Shown here: in pieces, positions 46,670 to 55,440 of the stretch
Numbering within the stretch: the stretch's first letter is position 1
Layout: each line of letters begins with the position of its first letter
NCBI GenBank assembly: GCA_003149575.1
Contig: QCWG01000001.1
Location: 2,176,334-2,240,333 of the forward strand
From: Altererythrobacter sp. XM-24bin4
GTDB taxonomy: Bacteria; Pseudomonadota; Alphaproteobacteria; Sphingomonadales; Sphingomonadaceae
Length of the DNA stretch: 64,000 bases
Direction: 5' to 3'
The notes under the pieces: model-generated
Seen by the model: the letters and a program-made list of their open reading frames with translations, nothing else
What the model was told of the DNA's origin: nothing
Databases searched by the model: none
Position numbers and translations under genes: made by a program

Positions 46670-46684
46670 TGCGAATTATTCTCA
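46670..46684 (-). promoter_or_regulatory. Putative Fur-family binding site upstream of bfd
   Basis: On the minus strand the bases TGAGAATAATTCGCA match 11 of 14 fixed positions of the TGATAATnATTATCA Fur core. The site lies 43 bases before the bfd start, where it could cover a promoter. No binding test is implied; an Irr- or RirA-type regulator is an alternative in alphaproteobacteria. Confidence 0.45.
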
Positions 46685-46720
46685 ATAGCAAGGAGAAAGG
46701 TGCTTGCCTGTGGACTAGGG

Positions 46721-47992
46721 TCACCTCTTCAACGGAAACATCTTCCTATAGTTCAGACATCTCCACAGCCACTCAAGCGGACCGTAGCGATAACGCTCAA
46801 GCCACGGCTTGGACCACGCCAGGATGACAATCCATGCGGACAGAACGACCAGATAGAGCTGCGGTCGATTGAGCTCACCAAAAAGACCCAGCGCCCAGCC
46901 ATGGAATACAAGCAGCATCAGAATCGATGTGCCGAGGTAGTTTGTGAACGCTGCGCGCCCGGCCGCAGCAAAGCGTTGCGCGAGCCATCCCTTCCAGCCT
47001 GGCCCGTAGACGGCCAGCAAGGCCATGATCCCGATCACCATCATCAGGCGCGGTAGTGGACTGACCCCCACGAATGCCACGAGCGTGCCATAATAGGTAA
47101 ATCCGATCGATTGGACCCATAGGCCGATCAAAAGGTGCAGTAGACCGCCTCCTAAAAAGCCGATCCAGCCCCAGAACCGCATCCGGCCTGGATCAATGCC
47201 TCCATTGAAGAACCCAAGCCGATAAAGCCCCATCCCGATCAGCATCAGCGGCAGCGATTCCAGTCCAAAGAACAGCACGTTGGTCAGCGGCTCGAACCAG
47301 TGCTCTGAAAAGCGGTGCTCGACAAACCCGATGTAATCGCCTGATTGCTTCAACCCGGATTCGATCACATCATCCGCAAGCGTCTCTTGCTTACCTTCTT
47401 CAAGCCCGACGCGGGTTTCAGCCATCGCCACATTCTGGCCGAATGACGTGTCGGCAATAAAGTGCAGCGGCAACATCATGAGCGCATAAAATATTGCGCC
47501 GGCAAAATAGCCGAGCAACCCCACCTTGAGCTGGTCCTTGGGGCTCCAGCCCAAACACAATAGCGCGATGAACCCAATCACAGCGTAGTAGAACAGAATG
47601 TCACCGCGCCAGATGAAGAAGAAATGCACCATTCCGAACAACATTAGGAAGAATAGCCGCCGCGCTTGCAGCCAGCGCGTTTGCCCCCTTGCCCAGGCCC
47701 GCTCCATAAACAGATACAGCCCCACGCCGAACAGGACTGTAAATATCCCGCGCATCTTTCCGTCGATCAGCACAAATTGTGCGATCCACATCCAGCCGCC
47801 ATCGTCTCCAGCGGGAACAAGGAATGTTTCAGGGAACATGTAAGCGCTAAACGGCTGCCCGAAGGCAACAATGTTCGCAGCCAGAATGCCAAGCACGGCA
47901 ATCCCGCGCATCAGATCAAGGCTGCCGATACGCTCTGCAAGCCGGGCGTGCGCAGCCGCCTCCAAATCCGGAGTTACCGCTTGATCGGCCAC
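46721..47992 (-). CDS. DUF418 family membrane protein
   Basis: A 423-residue protein with about ten membrane segments. It has the family start RIGSLDLMRGIAVLGILAANI, the WRGDILFYYAVIGF segment and the C-terminal DUF418 block (GRAAFTNYLGTSILM... and WLERYRYGPLEWLWRCLNYRK). Such proteins resemble acyltransferase-like membrane enzymes, but no reaction is established. It is a single gene on the minus strand upstream of the parA module. Confidence 0.87.
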   Translation of the reverse strand: MADQAVTPDLEAAAHARLAERIGSLDLMRGIAVLGILAANIVAFGQPFSAYMFPETFLVPAGDDGGWMWIAQFVLIDGKMRGIFTVLFGVGLYLFMERAWARGQTRWLQARRLFFLMLFGMVHFFFIWRGDILFYYAVIGFIALLCLGWSPKDQLKVGLLGYFAGAIFYALMMLPLHFIADTSFGQNVAMAETRVGLEEGKQETLADDVIESGLKQSGDYIGFVEHRFSEHWFEPLTNVLFFGLESLPLMLIGMGLYRLGFFNGGIDPGRMRFWGWIGFLGGGLLHLLIGLWVQSIGFTYYGTLVAFVGVSPLPRLMMVIGIMALLAVYGPGWKGWLAQRFAAAGRAAFTNYLGTSILMLLVFHGWALGLFGELNRPQLYLVVLSAWIVILAWSKPWLERYRYGPLEWLWRCLNYRKMFPLKR

Positions 47993-48164
47993 AAGGATCT
48001 CCCTTTGCCCCTTTTTCGGAAGCCAACTTAACAGGCTTTCGGCACAAGCAAAGAGCCAACCAATCGGTCCAAGTTAACCTAAAAATAACGGTATCCTGCG
48101 ATCCCCGTATCCAGAAGTCGCATTTGCGGCACCAACCTAAGGGCTAACCAGTGGGATTAAGGCG

Positions 48165-48881
48165 TTGCGAGTACTAACATTAGCATCGCAGAAAGGCGGA
48201 TCGGGTAAAACTACCCTGTCAGGGCACCTTGCCGTACAGGCACAGCGCGCAGGCGCTGGGCCAGTCGTACTTATCGATATCGATCCACAGGGCTCGCTGG
48301 CTGATTGGTGGAACGAGCGCGAAGCGGAATATCCTGCTTTTGCTCAAACAACAGTAGCGCGTCTTGCCAACGATCTTCAGGTTCTGCGCCAGCAGGGCTT
48401 CAAGCTTGCAGTGATCGACACGCCGCCAGCGATTACCATGGCGATCCAGTCAGTGATTAGCGTTGCTGAACTGATTGTTGTGCCAACTCGCCCAAGCACG
48501 CACGATCTGCACGCTGTTGGTGCGACGATTGATCTGTGTGAACGTGCCGGCAAACCGCTGGTATTCGTAGTCAACGCAGCAACCCCGAAAGCAAAAATCA
48601 CTTCGGAAGCTGCGGTTGCCTTGTCACAGCATGGCACAGTCGCTCCGATCACTCTGCACCACCGCACAGACTTTGCTGCATCAATGATTGATGGCCGCAC
48701 AGTCATGGAAGTCGATCCGGAGGGCCGCAGCGCTGCAGAAATGACCGCGCTTTGGAAATATATCTCGGATCGTCTTGAGAAGAACTTCCGTCGCACCGTA
48801 TTCGCAGCGCCCGGCACACAGCCGCAAGTTGCAAGCGCACATCGTCCGGCTGGCGGTTTCAGCCGCCGCGTAGCACAGTAA
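48165..48881 (+). CDS. ParA-family P-loop ATPase
   Basis: A 238-residue Walker-type ATPase. The deviant Walker A motif is KGGSGKTTLSGHLA near residue 10, followed by LIDIDPQGSLADWW and VIDTPPA (motif B). Such proteins bind DNA when loaded with ATP and position plasmids, chromosomes or protein clusters. It lacks an N-terminal helix-turn-helix, so it is the short ParA/MipZ-like type, and no parB-like gene adjoins. The TTG start is the only one that fits; TAAGG lies upstream. It leads a three-gene set with a ribbon-helix-helix protein and a TPR/SPOR lipoprotein, arguing for a positioning role in the envelope. Confidence 0.88.
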   Translation: MRVLTLASQKGGSGKTTLSGHLAVQAQRAGAGPVVLIDIDPQGSLADWWNEREAEYPAFAQTTVARLANDLQVLRQQGFKLAVIDTPPAITMAIQSVISVAELIVVPTRPSTHDLHAVGATIDLCERAGKPLVFVVNAATPKAKITSEAAVALSQHGTVAPITLHHRTDFAASMIDGRTVMEVDPEGRSAAEMTALWKYISDRLEKNFRRTVFAAPGTQPQVASAHRPAGGFSRRVAQ

Positions 48882-48896
48882 GCGGAGGCGCTGGCC

Positions 48897-49352
48897 ATGT
48901 CTGAAGCCACATTAGCCTCTCTCAATCAGTCGCTGCTTGCACGCAAAGGTGGCGCAAAACCCGCCATGCGTCGGCAATCAGGACTGCCGATCGCAACTGC
49001 CACCGCAGAAGCGCTCGAAGATCTGGGCTGGAACGATATGGGCGGCGATGAGCTGTCCAATGTCGTGCCGATTTCACCGGCCTCGGACGATGCAGATGAC
49101 GCACCGGTTCTGACGCTAGCCAAGAAGATCGCCGCGCCCGCCAATACAACAGCCGTTCGCAAGAGCGCTCTCAAGCAAGGCAAACGCGCTGCATTCACGC
49201 TGTGCCTGGATGCTGAGCGTCACCTCAAACTGCGCCTGGCTTCGACCATCAAGGGTCAAAGCGCACAGCAGATTGTGACTGATGCTCTCGATTCGCTTCT
49301 GAACGAGATCAAGGAACTGGACGCTCTTGACGCGCAAATGCCGCAGCATTGA
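48897..49352 (+). CDS. Ribbon-helix-helix-like partner of the ParA protein
   Basis: A 151-residue protein with a low-complexity N-terminal half and a C-terminal segment KRAAFTLCLDAERHLKLRLASTIKGQSAQQIV that fits a ribbon-helix-helix fold (one beta strand and two helices). RHH proteins dimerise and bind DNA, and often pair with small ParA ATPases as the DNA-binding partner. It starts 15 bases after the ParA stop. I do not recognise the whole family; the assignment rests on the C-terminal pattern and the context. Confidence 0.65.
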   Translation: MSEATLASLNQSLLARKGGAKPAMRRQSGLPIATATAEALEDLGWNDMGGDELSNVVPISPASDDADDAPVLTLAKKIAAPANTTAVRKSALKQGKRAAFTLCLDAERHLKLRLASTIKGQSAQQIVTDALDSLLNEIKELDALDAQMPQH

Positions 49353-49383
49353 GTGATTTGAGCAAGAGCAAGGGAAAGCCCTC

Positions 49384-50732
49384 ATGAGCAAGACCGCACA
49401 CAACACGCCAAAGATTGCATTCGCACTCAGCACCGCGCTGGTCAGCGTCGCACTTGCCGGTTGCACGACTTCTGCCGCGCCGCCCGCTTCTGTTTCGCTT
49501 GCAAAGGCGCAGGCTGCGATTGAAAAGGGCAAGGCTGCCAAAGCGGTTGAGTATGCGGAAGCCGCTGTCTTGGCCGATCCACGCAATGCGTCAAACCGTG
49601 CCCTGCTTGGTGCGGCCTATCTTGAAGCCGGCCGGTTTCAGGCTGCGGCGACAAGTTTTGGTGACGCGCTTGCTCTTGGCGACACCGACAACCGCACGGT
49701 TCTGAGCTATGCGCTGGCGCAGACTGCACTAGGCAACAATGCCGAAGCGATCCGCATACTGGACCAGTATGAAGGCCAGCTCGATCACGCTGACCGCGGT
49801 CTGGCACTTGCTCTGGCAGGCGAACCACGTGATGGCGTTCGCGTTCTCAGTAATGCACTGCGCGGTGGTCAGAACACAGCCAAGGTTCGCCAGAATCTGG
49901 CCTACGCCTATGCGCTGTCGGGCGACTGGCGCGCGGCTCGTGTGATGGCTGCCGAAGATGTGCCGGCCAATTTGGTTTCCGAACGCATCGCCGAATGGGC
50001 AGAACAGACCCGCTCGGAAGCTTTCCAAACGCGCGTCGCAAAACTGCTTGATGTCACGCCAACATATGATGCTGGTCAACCCATTCAGCTCGCTTTGGGC
50101 AACTTCCCGAGCCAGGATGTGATGGTTGCACAAGCTGCACAAGATGCAGTCGAACCTCAGGTGGCGGTTGCAGACACACAAAGCACCGAACTGGCCGCAG
50201 TTGACGCGGACGTTGTTTCGACTCTGATCGCAGCACCCGCTCGACCGGAGAAGGTTGCAGCTGCTGAGCAAGTTCAGGTGGCCTATGCGCCAACACCTCA
50301 GGTCGCTACCGCACGCGTGGTTTCGAACCCGGTGGTTCAGGAATTGCCCGCCAACTATCAAGCGGCAGGTCGCAAACCTGCCTCGCGTTGGGCGGCCAAC
50401 ACCTCACAACGCCCTATGGCAGCGACAAGCAACGCCACCGATGGCACGCATCTTGACCAGCTTGGCAGCTTCTAACCAGTGACGCAGCCGAGCGTGCATG
50501 GTCGATCTATCAAAGCCGCCATTCACAGCTTGACGGCCGCGATCTCGTGATCACCCAGGCTGAAGTCGATGGCAAAACCTACTACCGTGTAGCCGCCGCT
50601 GGATTCAGCGCGCGTGGTGCGGCTTCGATGTGTGCAACTTTAAAGGCCGGTGGTGCCGGCTGCATCGCACATGCCGAAAGCAGCCCGTTGCCAGGCGCAA
50701 TTGATCGCGGTGTTCGCTTGTCTTCACGCTAA
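49384..50732 (+). pseudogene. TPR-repeat lipoprotein with SPOR domain, frameshifted before SPOR
   Basis: The first 363 codons encode a lipoprotein (signal peptide with VALAGC, Cys near residue 27) and TPR-like repeats (AAIEKGKAAKAVEYAEAAV, YLEAGRFQAAATSFGDAL, YALSGDWRAARVMAAE), then a Pro/Val/Ala-rich linker. The frame ends at TAA (50473) just at HLDQLGSF. In the -1 frame the sequence goes on with ERAWSIYQSR, RDLVITQAEVDGKTYYRVAAAGFSARGAA and CATLKAGGAGCIA, a normal SPOR domain (peptidoglycan binding), to the stop at 50732. One lost base or two gained bases would explain it. The truncated product would lose peptidoglycan binding. A terminator follows the full span, which supports 50732 as the original end. 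Confidence 0.75.
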
Positions 50733-50759
50733 CCAAGAGCTTCTCTCTCCAGCGAGAAT

Positions 50760-50791
50760 AACCCCCGGGTGCGAAGGCGCTCGGGGGTTTT
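50760..50791 (+). terminator. Rho-independent terminator of the parA-SPOR unit
   Basis: A 13-base stem with two G-T pairs (aacccccgggtgc / gcgctcgggggtt), a gaag loop and TTTT after it, 28 bases beyond the SPOR-frame stop. Confidence 0.85.
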
Positions 50792-50801
50792 GCTTTGTTG
50801 G

Positions 50802-52031
50802 CTAGAACAGCCGCTTCCCGCCTTTCCAAAGCGCGGTTGCGCGGCCTTGCATCGGCTGTTTGTCAAACGGCGTATTGCCGGCGCTAGCAGACATTTTTGC
50901 GCTATCGACAATCCAGGGCTTCTCAGGATCGATTAACGCGATGTCCGCCTGATTTCCGGGGGTAATTTCGCCCGCATCAACGCCCAGGATCTTCGCCGGA
51001 TTGCCGGCCAGAAGCGCAAAAGCGCGACCAAGATCAATCACTTCATCGCGCACCAATGTCATGGTCAGCGGCAAAAGGGTCTCCGCCCCCGCCATGCCGG
51101 GTTCGGCATCGGAAAACGGCAGGCGCTTGTCCTCGGGCCCGCGCGGATCATGCCCTGAAGCGATCACGTCAATCGTCCCGTCTGCAATCGCCGCTATGAC
51201 CGCCTGACGATCAGGCTCGCTGCGCAAGGGAGGCGAAAGCCGCGCAAACGTGCGAAATTCAGCGGTCGCCAAGTCTGAGAGCATAAAGTGCGCCGGTGTT
51301 ACACCTGCGGTAACGGCAACGCCGCGCGCCTTCGCCGCGCGCACCAGATCAAGCGCAGCTGCGGTGGTAACCTGGCGGATATGCAGTCGCGCGCTGCTCA
51401 TCTCGGCCAGCGCGATGTCGCGCGCCACCGCCAGCACTTCGGCTTCGGCGGGCGCGCTGGGCAATCCCAGCCGGCTCGCCATTTCGCCAGCCGTCGCAGC
51501 GGCATCTCCGGCCAGTCCGCTGTCCTCGGCATGACTTACCACGACCAGGTCCAGCATGGCGGCATATTGCATCAACCGCAGCATCACGCCGCTGTCTGCG
51601 ATCCAGCCGCGACCGGTCGAAAGGCCGCGCGCGCCGGCCTCTTTCATCAGGCCCAGTTCTGCCAATTGCTGACCGCCCAAGTCACGTGTGGCTGCCGCGA
51701 GCGGATGCACCCAAAGGTCAGGCTTCCCGCTCTTCGCGATATAGCTGACCCGGCTCGGCAAATCGAGCGGGGGGGATTGGTCTGGCATCAAAGCCGCGCG
51801 TGTAATCCCGCCGAAATGGAACGCGGGCTTGTCGACAGCGAATACACTCAGATCGACCAGCCCCGGAGCGATCACCCGTCCCCTCGCATCGACGATCTCG
51901 TCGCCATCTTGCGGTGCGATATCGCCTAGCGCATCGATCAGCCCGGCCACCAGGCGAACCACCCCCTCTTTCACGCCCTCGCCAGTAACGACGCGTCCGT
52001 TTGTAATTGTGATGGGTGAAGCCTGCTTCAT
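50802..52031 (-). CDS. Dihydroorotase-like protein lacking metal-binding histidines (PyrC')
   Basis: A 409-residue amidohydrolase of the dihydroorotase family, the partner of PyrB. The usual metal motif after PGL(V/I)D, HxH, is replaced by LSVF at residues 61-64, so both zinc ligands are missing; the later SHAEDSGL and [11 protein letters not shown] are partly kept. This is the pattern of non-catalytic PyrC' proteins that hold aspartate carbamoyltransferase in an active complex. It follows pyrB, with an ATGA overlap, in one operon. A separate catalytic dihydroorotase is needed elsewhere in the genome. Activity cannot be ruled out from sequence alone. Confidence 0.87.
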   Translation of the reverse strand: MKQASPITITNGRVVTGEGVKEGVVRLVAGLIDALGDIAPQDGDEIVDARGRVIAPGLVDLSVFAVDKPAFHFGGITRAALMPDQSPPLDLPSRVSYIAKSGKPDLWVHPLAAATRDLGGQQLAELGLMKEAGARGLSTGRGWIADSGVMLRLMQYAAMLDLVVVSHAEDSGLAGDAAATAGEMASRLGLPSAPAEAEVLAVARDIALAEMSSARLHIRQVTTAAALDLVRAAKARGVAVTAGVTPAHFMLSDLATAEFRTFARLSPPLRSEPDRQAVIAAIADGTIDVIASGHDPRGPEDKRLPFSDAEPGMAGAETLLPLTMTLVRDEVIDLGRAFALLAGNPAKILGVDAGEITPGNQADIALIDPEKPWIVDSAKMSASAGNTPFDKQPMQGRATALWKGGKRLF

Positions 52032-53218
52032 GCCCAGCTCTCCACACCGCGCGTCTCGCGCGTCAGGATATCAAGGCATGCCATGCGTACCGCAACGCCC
52101 ATTTCAACCTGCCGTGTGATGATTGAACGATCGATCATGTCCGCTACATCGCTGTCGATCTCTACACCCCGGTTCATGGGCCCCGGATGCATCACCAGCG
52201 CATCTGGCGCCGCGCGCTTCAATCGTTCCTCGGTCAGGCCGTACAAATGATGATATTCGCGCGCGGAAGGGATGAACTGCCCCTGCATCCGCTCAGTCTG
52301 CAAACGCAGCATCATCACCACATCACTGCCCGACAGCGCTGCATCGAAATCATGAAACGGCTCTGCTCCTATCGCCTCGACATTTGCCGGCATAAGCGCG
52401 GGAGGAGCGCACAAGCGTACAGTCGCTCCGAGAGCTTGCAGACACAGAAGGTTGGACCGCGCGACACGGCTGTGCAGAATGTCCCCGCATATCGTGATCG
52501 TGAGCCCGGTGAAATCCTCCGCCGTCTCACCGCGCGCCTGCAAGGCATGTCGCAGCGCGAGCGCATCCAGCAGTGCCTGCGTCGGGTGTTCGTGCTGGCC
52601 ATCACCGGCATTGAGCACCGGGCAATCGACCTTGTCAGCAATCAACTGGGTCGCGCCGCTGGAAGCATGGCGGATAACAATTGCATCGGGGCGCATGGCA
52701 TTCAAAGTGATTGCCGTGTCGATCAGCGTCTCACCCTTCTTCACGCTCGATTGCGCGGCATGCATATTGACAACATCCGCGCCCAGGCGCTTGCCCGCGA
52801 TTTCGAAGCTCAGCAGCGTTCGCGTTGAATTTTCGAAGAAGGCATTGATAATGGTCAGGCCTGACAGCAGATCGCTGTGCTTGCTCCGCTGGCGGTTCAG
52901 ACGGATCCATTGTTCCGCCTGATCCAGCACATAAAGAATCTCGTGGCGCTCCAGGTGTCCGATGCCCAGCAATCCGCGATGCGGAAACGCCATTCGCCCG
53001 GCCGGAAACCTGCCCGAACTGTGAGCCGCGGCAGGTTGATTTGCCTCGTATCCCGCTATGAATTCGCGCAACTTCGTGGCTGTGCTGCCGCGCAAATCAC
53101 GGCCTGCCTTCAATTGCGATACGAACGGCTTGTCGTTCATCGCCAGCTCGCCGAAACGCGTTTCCGACATGTCATTTCGCTGGCAGAATTGTTCAATTTC
53201 AAAGAGCAAATCGTGCAT
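52028..53218 (-). CDS. pyrB: Aspartate carbamoyltransferase fused to an N-terminal HTH domain
   Basis: Residues from about 70 form a complete catalytic subunit: [29 protein letters not shown] in pieces, [12 protein letters not shown] (131-134 bind carbamoyl phosphate), [23 protein letters not shown] and [11 protein letters not shown]. It makes carbamoyl aspartate in pyrimidine synthesis. The first 60 residues are extra: [27 protein letters not shown] looks like a helix-turn-helix, followed by a short linker (QPAAAHSSG). No ATG, GTG or TTG lies in the linker, so the fusion is real unless translation starts at the internal ATG at residue 76. ATCase is normally about 310-340 residues; this is 396. 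A perfect palindrome stands just upstream of the start. Confidence 0.9.
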   Translation of the reverse strand: MHDLLFEIEQFCQRNDMSETRFGELAMNDKPFVSQLKAGRDLRGSTATKLREFIAGYEANQPAAAHSSGRFPAGRMAFPHRGLLGIGHLERHEILYVLDQAEQWIRLNRQRSKHSDLLSGLTIINAFFENSTRTLLSFEIAGKRLGADVVNMHAAQSSVKKGETLIDTAITLNAMRPDAIVIRHASSGATQLIADKVDCPVLNAGDGQHEHPTQALLDALALRHALQARGETAEDFTGLTITICGDILHSRVARSNLLCLQALGATVRLCAPPALMPANVEAIGAEPFHDFDAALSGSDVVMMLRLQTERMQGQFIPSAREYHHLYGLTEERLKRAAPDALVMHPGPMNRGVEIDSDVADMIDRSIITRQVEMGVAVRMACLDILTRETRGVESWA

Positions 53219-53232
53219 ATGGCGCCCTTTAA

Positions 53233-53248
53233 GTTGGATTTATCCAAC
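53233..53248. promoter_or_regulatory. Perfect 16-base palindrome upstream of the HTH-pyrB gene
   Basis: The sequence gttggat-tt-atccaac has two exact seven-base arms around a two-base centre. It lies 14 bases before the pyrB start on the minus strand, between divergently transcribed pyrB and sppA. Position and symmetry fit an operator, and the HTH domain at the front of PyrB is an obvious candidate ligand; this is inference. Confidence 0.5.
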
Positions 53249-53394
53249 CGTCCAGCCTGAATCGGCACAATCCACCGCTCAAGCTGTTGAACGAACCATA
53301 TTGCGCACTCGACGGCATATTCGGCGAAAGAAGGTGGAAATTTGCAGCGCGCGCCCTAGTTTATGTACACAGTACCCGATTGAAAGATGACAAT

Positions 53395-55275
53395 ATGAGT
53401 TTTGCAGGCAAGGTTTGGCGGCTTCTGGTCGGGATCAAGGATGGCTTGGTTCTGCTGTTCATGCTGCTGTTCTTTGCGATGCTGTTTGCGATCCTGTCTG
53501 CGCGCCCTAGCCCCGGCATGGTTCACGATGGCGCATTGCTGCTTGAACTGGACGGCTATGTTGTCGAGGAACGCGCAGTCATCGATCCGATCCAGGCGTT
53601 TATCAACCAGCAGGCGCCTGTCACCGAATTTGAAGTAAACGAGCTTGTCCGCGCGATTGACGCAGCCGCGGGCGATGATCGTATCAAAGCGGTCGCGCTT
53701 GATCTCTCGCGTTTTCTGGGCGGTGGACAGGTCCATATGCAGGAAATCGGCGACGCGCTGGCGCGGGTTCGCGCGGCGGAAAAACCGGTTGTTGCCTATG
53801 CGCTGGCCTATTCAGACGACGCGTTGCATCTGGCTGCGAACGCGAGCGAGGTATGGGTTGATCCATTGGGTGGCGCCATCGCAGCGGGGCCTGGCGGGTC
53901 CTTTCTGATGTTTGGTGATCTGCTCGAAGAGTATGGCGTTAACGCGCGGATCTACCGCGTTGGCACATTCAAGGCCGCGACAGAGCCTTATTCACGCAAT
54001 ACTCTATCTCCCGAAGCACGCGAGAACATCGGCGGCCTGCTCGCATCCTTGTGGGAAGAGTGGCAAGCCAATGTGAAGAAAGCGCGGCCAGCGGCTGACC
54101 TTGAACGCGTGACGTCGGACCCCGTGGAGTGGATCCAATCAGCCAATGGAGATCTTGCCACAGCGGCGCTGAACGCTGGTCTGGTCGACAAGATTGGCAG
54201 CCGAGTTGAATGGGGAGACCGCGTAGCGGAATTGGCCGGCAAGGACAGCTGGAACGACATGCCGGGCGCCTTTGCATCGACCGACCTCAGGCCATATCTC
54301 GCTGATGTTGGTGAGGATCGAAGTGGCCGGGCGATCGGCATCGTTACAATCGCCGGTAATGTTGTTGACGGTGAAGCGGGCCCTGGAACCGCCGGCGGAG
54401 ACCGGATTGCTGAACTGCTCGACAATGCCTTGAATGATGATCTGGCGGCGCTGGTTGTCCGCATCGACACGCCGGGCGGCACCATGACCGGATCTGAGCA
54501 GATCCGTCGCGCGATTTTGCGTCACAAGGATAAGGATATTCCCATCGCGGTATCAATGGCGAACATCGCAGCGAGCGCTGGCTATGCGATCGCTTCAACC
54601 GGAGACCGGATTTTCGCTCAGCCAGAGACAGTAACCGGCTCAATCGGTGTATTCTCGGTTATTCCGACGTTCGAAGGCACAGCCGAACGGTTCGGCATCA
54701 ATGCGGACGGAATCCGAACCACGCCGCTGTCTGGCCAGCCGGATATCTTCGATGGCTTCACGCCAGAGGTGGATGCCATTCTGCAAGCAAGCGTAGAGGA
54801 CAGCTACCGCGATTTCCTGAACCAGGTCGCTGAGGGACGCGGAATGGACGCTGCGCGGGTGGACGAGATCGGGCAGGGCCGCGTCTGGGACGGCGGCACT
54901 GCACGCCAGCTTGGGTTGGTCGACCAGTTCGGCGGGCTGCAAGAGGCGCTCGAATGGGCCGCCAAAGAAGCGGGTCTGGAAGACAATGGCTGGCATGCCA
55001 AACGGCTGGGAAGCGCGGAAACGAGCTATGATTCGCTGATCCGGCAGATACTGACGAACAATTCGGAAGCTCGCGCGCCTGCCGGCGATATGTTCGCCGT
55101 GTTCGCGCGGCAGCAGACCGGCCAGGTCTCACGCGCGCTTGGAGATCTTGAACGATTGACAATGGTGCAAGGGGTTCAGGCCTATTGCCTGGAATGCCCG
55201 CGTGAAGTGCGCGGAACCGATGGCGCTGCGATCAAAGGATGGCTCGCAAGGCTCAGGGCAATCCTGGCAAACTAA
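53395..55275 (+). CDS. sppA: Signal peptide peptidase SppA, long (67K) type
   Basis: A membrane serine protease that degrades cleaved signal peptides. The 626-residue protein has an N-terminal membrane anchor (about 16-38) and two ClpP-like halves. The Lys/Ser dyad is visible: Lys in VGTFKAATEPYS near residue 193 in the first half and Ser in NIAASAGYAIA near 394 in the second. ETVTGSIGVF supports the family. The ATG at MSFAGKVW is the family start; upstream codons have no similarity. It diverges from pyrB. Confidence 0.95.
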   Translation: MSFAGKVWRLLVGIKDGLVLLFMLLFFAMLFAILSARPSPGMVHDGALLLELDGYVVEERAVIDPIQAFINQQAPVTEFEVNELVRAIDAAAGDDRIKAVALDLSRFLGGGQVHMQEIGDALARVRAAEKPVVAYALAYSDDALHLAANASEVWVDPLGGAIAAGPGGSFLMFGDLLEEYGVNARIYRVGTFKAATEPYSRNTLSPEARENIGGLLASLWEEWQANVKKARPAADLERVTSDPVEWIQSANGDLATAALNAGLVDKIGSRVEWGDRVAELAGKDSWNDMPGAFASTDLRPYLADVGEDRSGRAIGIVTIAGNVVDGEAGPGTAGGDRIAELLDNALNDDLAALVVRIDTPGGTMTGSEQIRRAILRHKDKDIPIAVSMANIAASAGYAIASTGDRIFAQPETVTGSIGVFSVIPTFEGTAERFGINADGIRTTPLSGQPDIFDGFTPEVDAILQASVEDSYRDFLNQVAEGRGMDAARVDEIGQGRVWDGGTARQLGLVDQFGGLQEALEWAAKEAGLEDNGWHAKRLGSAETSYDSLIRQILTNNSEARAPAGDMFAVFARQQTGQVSRALGDLERLTMVQGVQAYCLECPREVRGTDGAAIKGWLARLRAILAN

Positions 55276-55291
55276 CCGTTGTCGAAACAGC

Positions 55292-55440
55292 CTAGCTCTG
55301 GCCTTTTCGGGCAATCCCGTTGGCTAGCATGTCATTGACAGTCGCAGCGACCTCTTCCGGCGTTCGATTGCCTTTGTCCCATATTGCAAAGCGCAGGCCA
55401 ACAAAGACATTCATCCCTATCAAGGCCCAGGCGTGAATTT
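55292..55440 (-). pseudogene. 3' remnant of a TetR-family regulator
   Basis: On the minus strand a frame without start codon ends TAG at 55292. Its last 50 codons read HAWALIGMNVFVGLRFAIWD, then RTPEEVAATVNDMLANGIA, the usual C-terminal helix pattern of TetR-type regulators. The N-terminal DNA-binding part is absent: similarity fades at about 55440, where a plus-strand fragment of a receptor gene begins. Only the end of the gene survives. Confidence 0.6.

Noticed and set aside
48074..48088. CtrA-type site (TTAA-n7-ATAA) upstream of the ParA-like gene
   Set aside because: One base departs from the TTAA-n7-TTAA rule and such matches are frequent by chance; not strong enough to list as a feature.
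50465..50480. Programmed -1 frameshift in the TPR/SPOR gene
   Set aside because: The local bases do not form an X-XXY-YYZ slippery heptamer and I saw no convincing stimulatory structure. An indel or read error is more likely.
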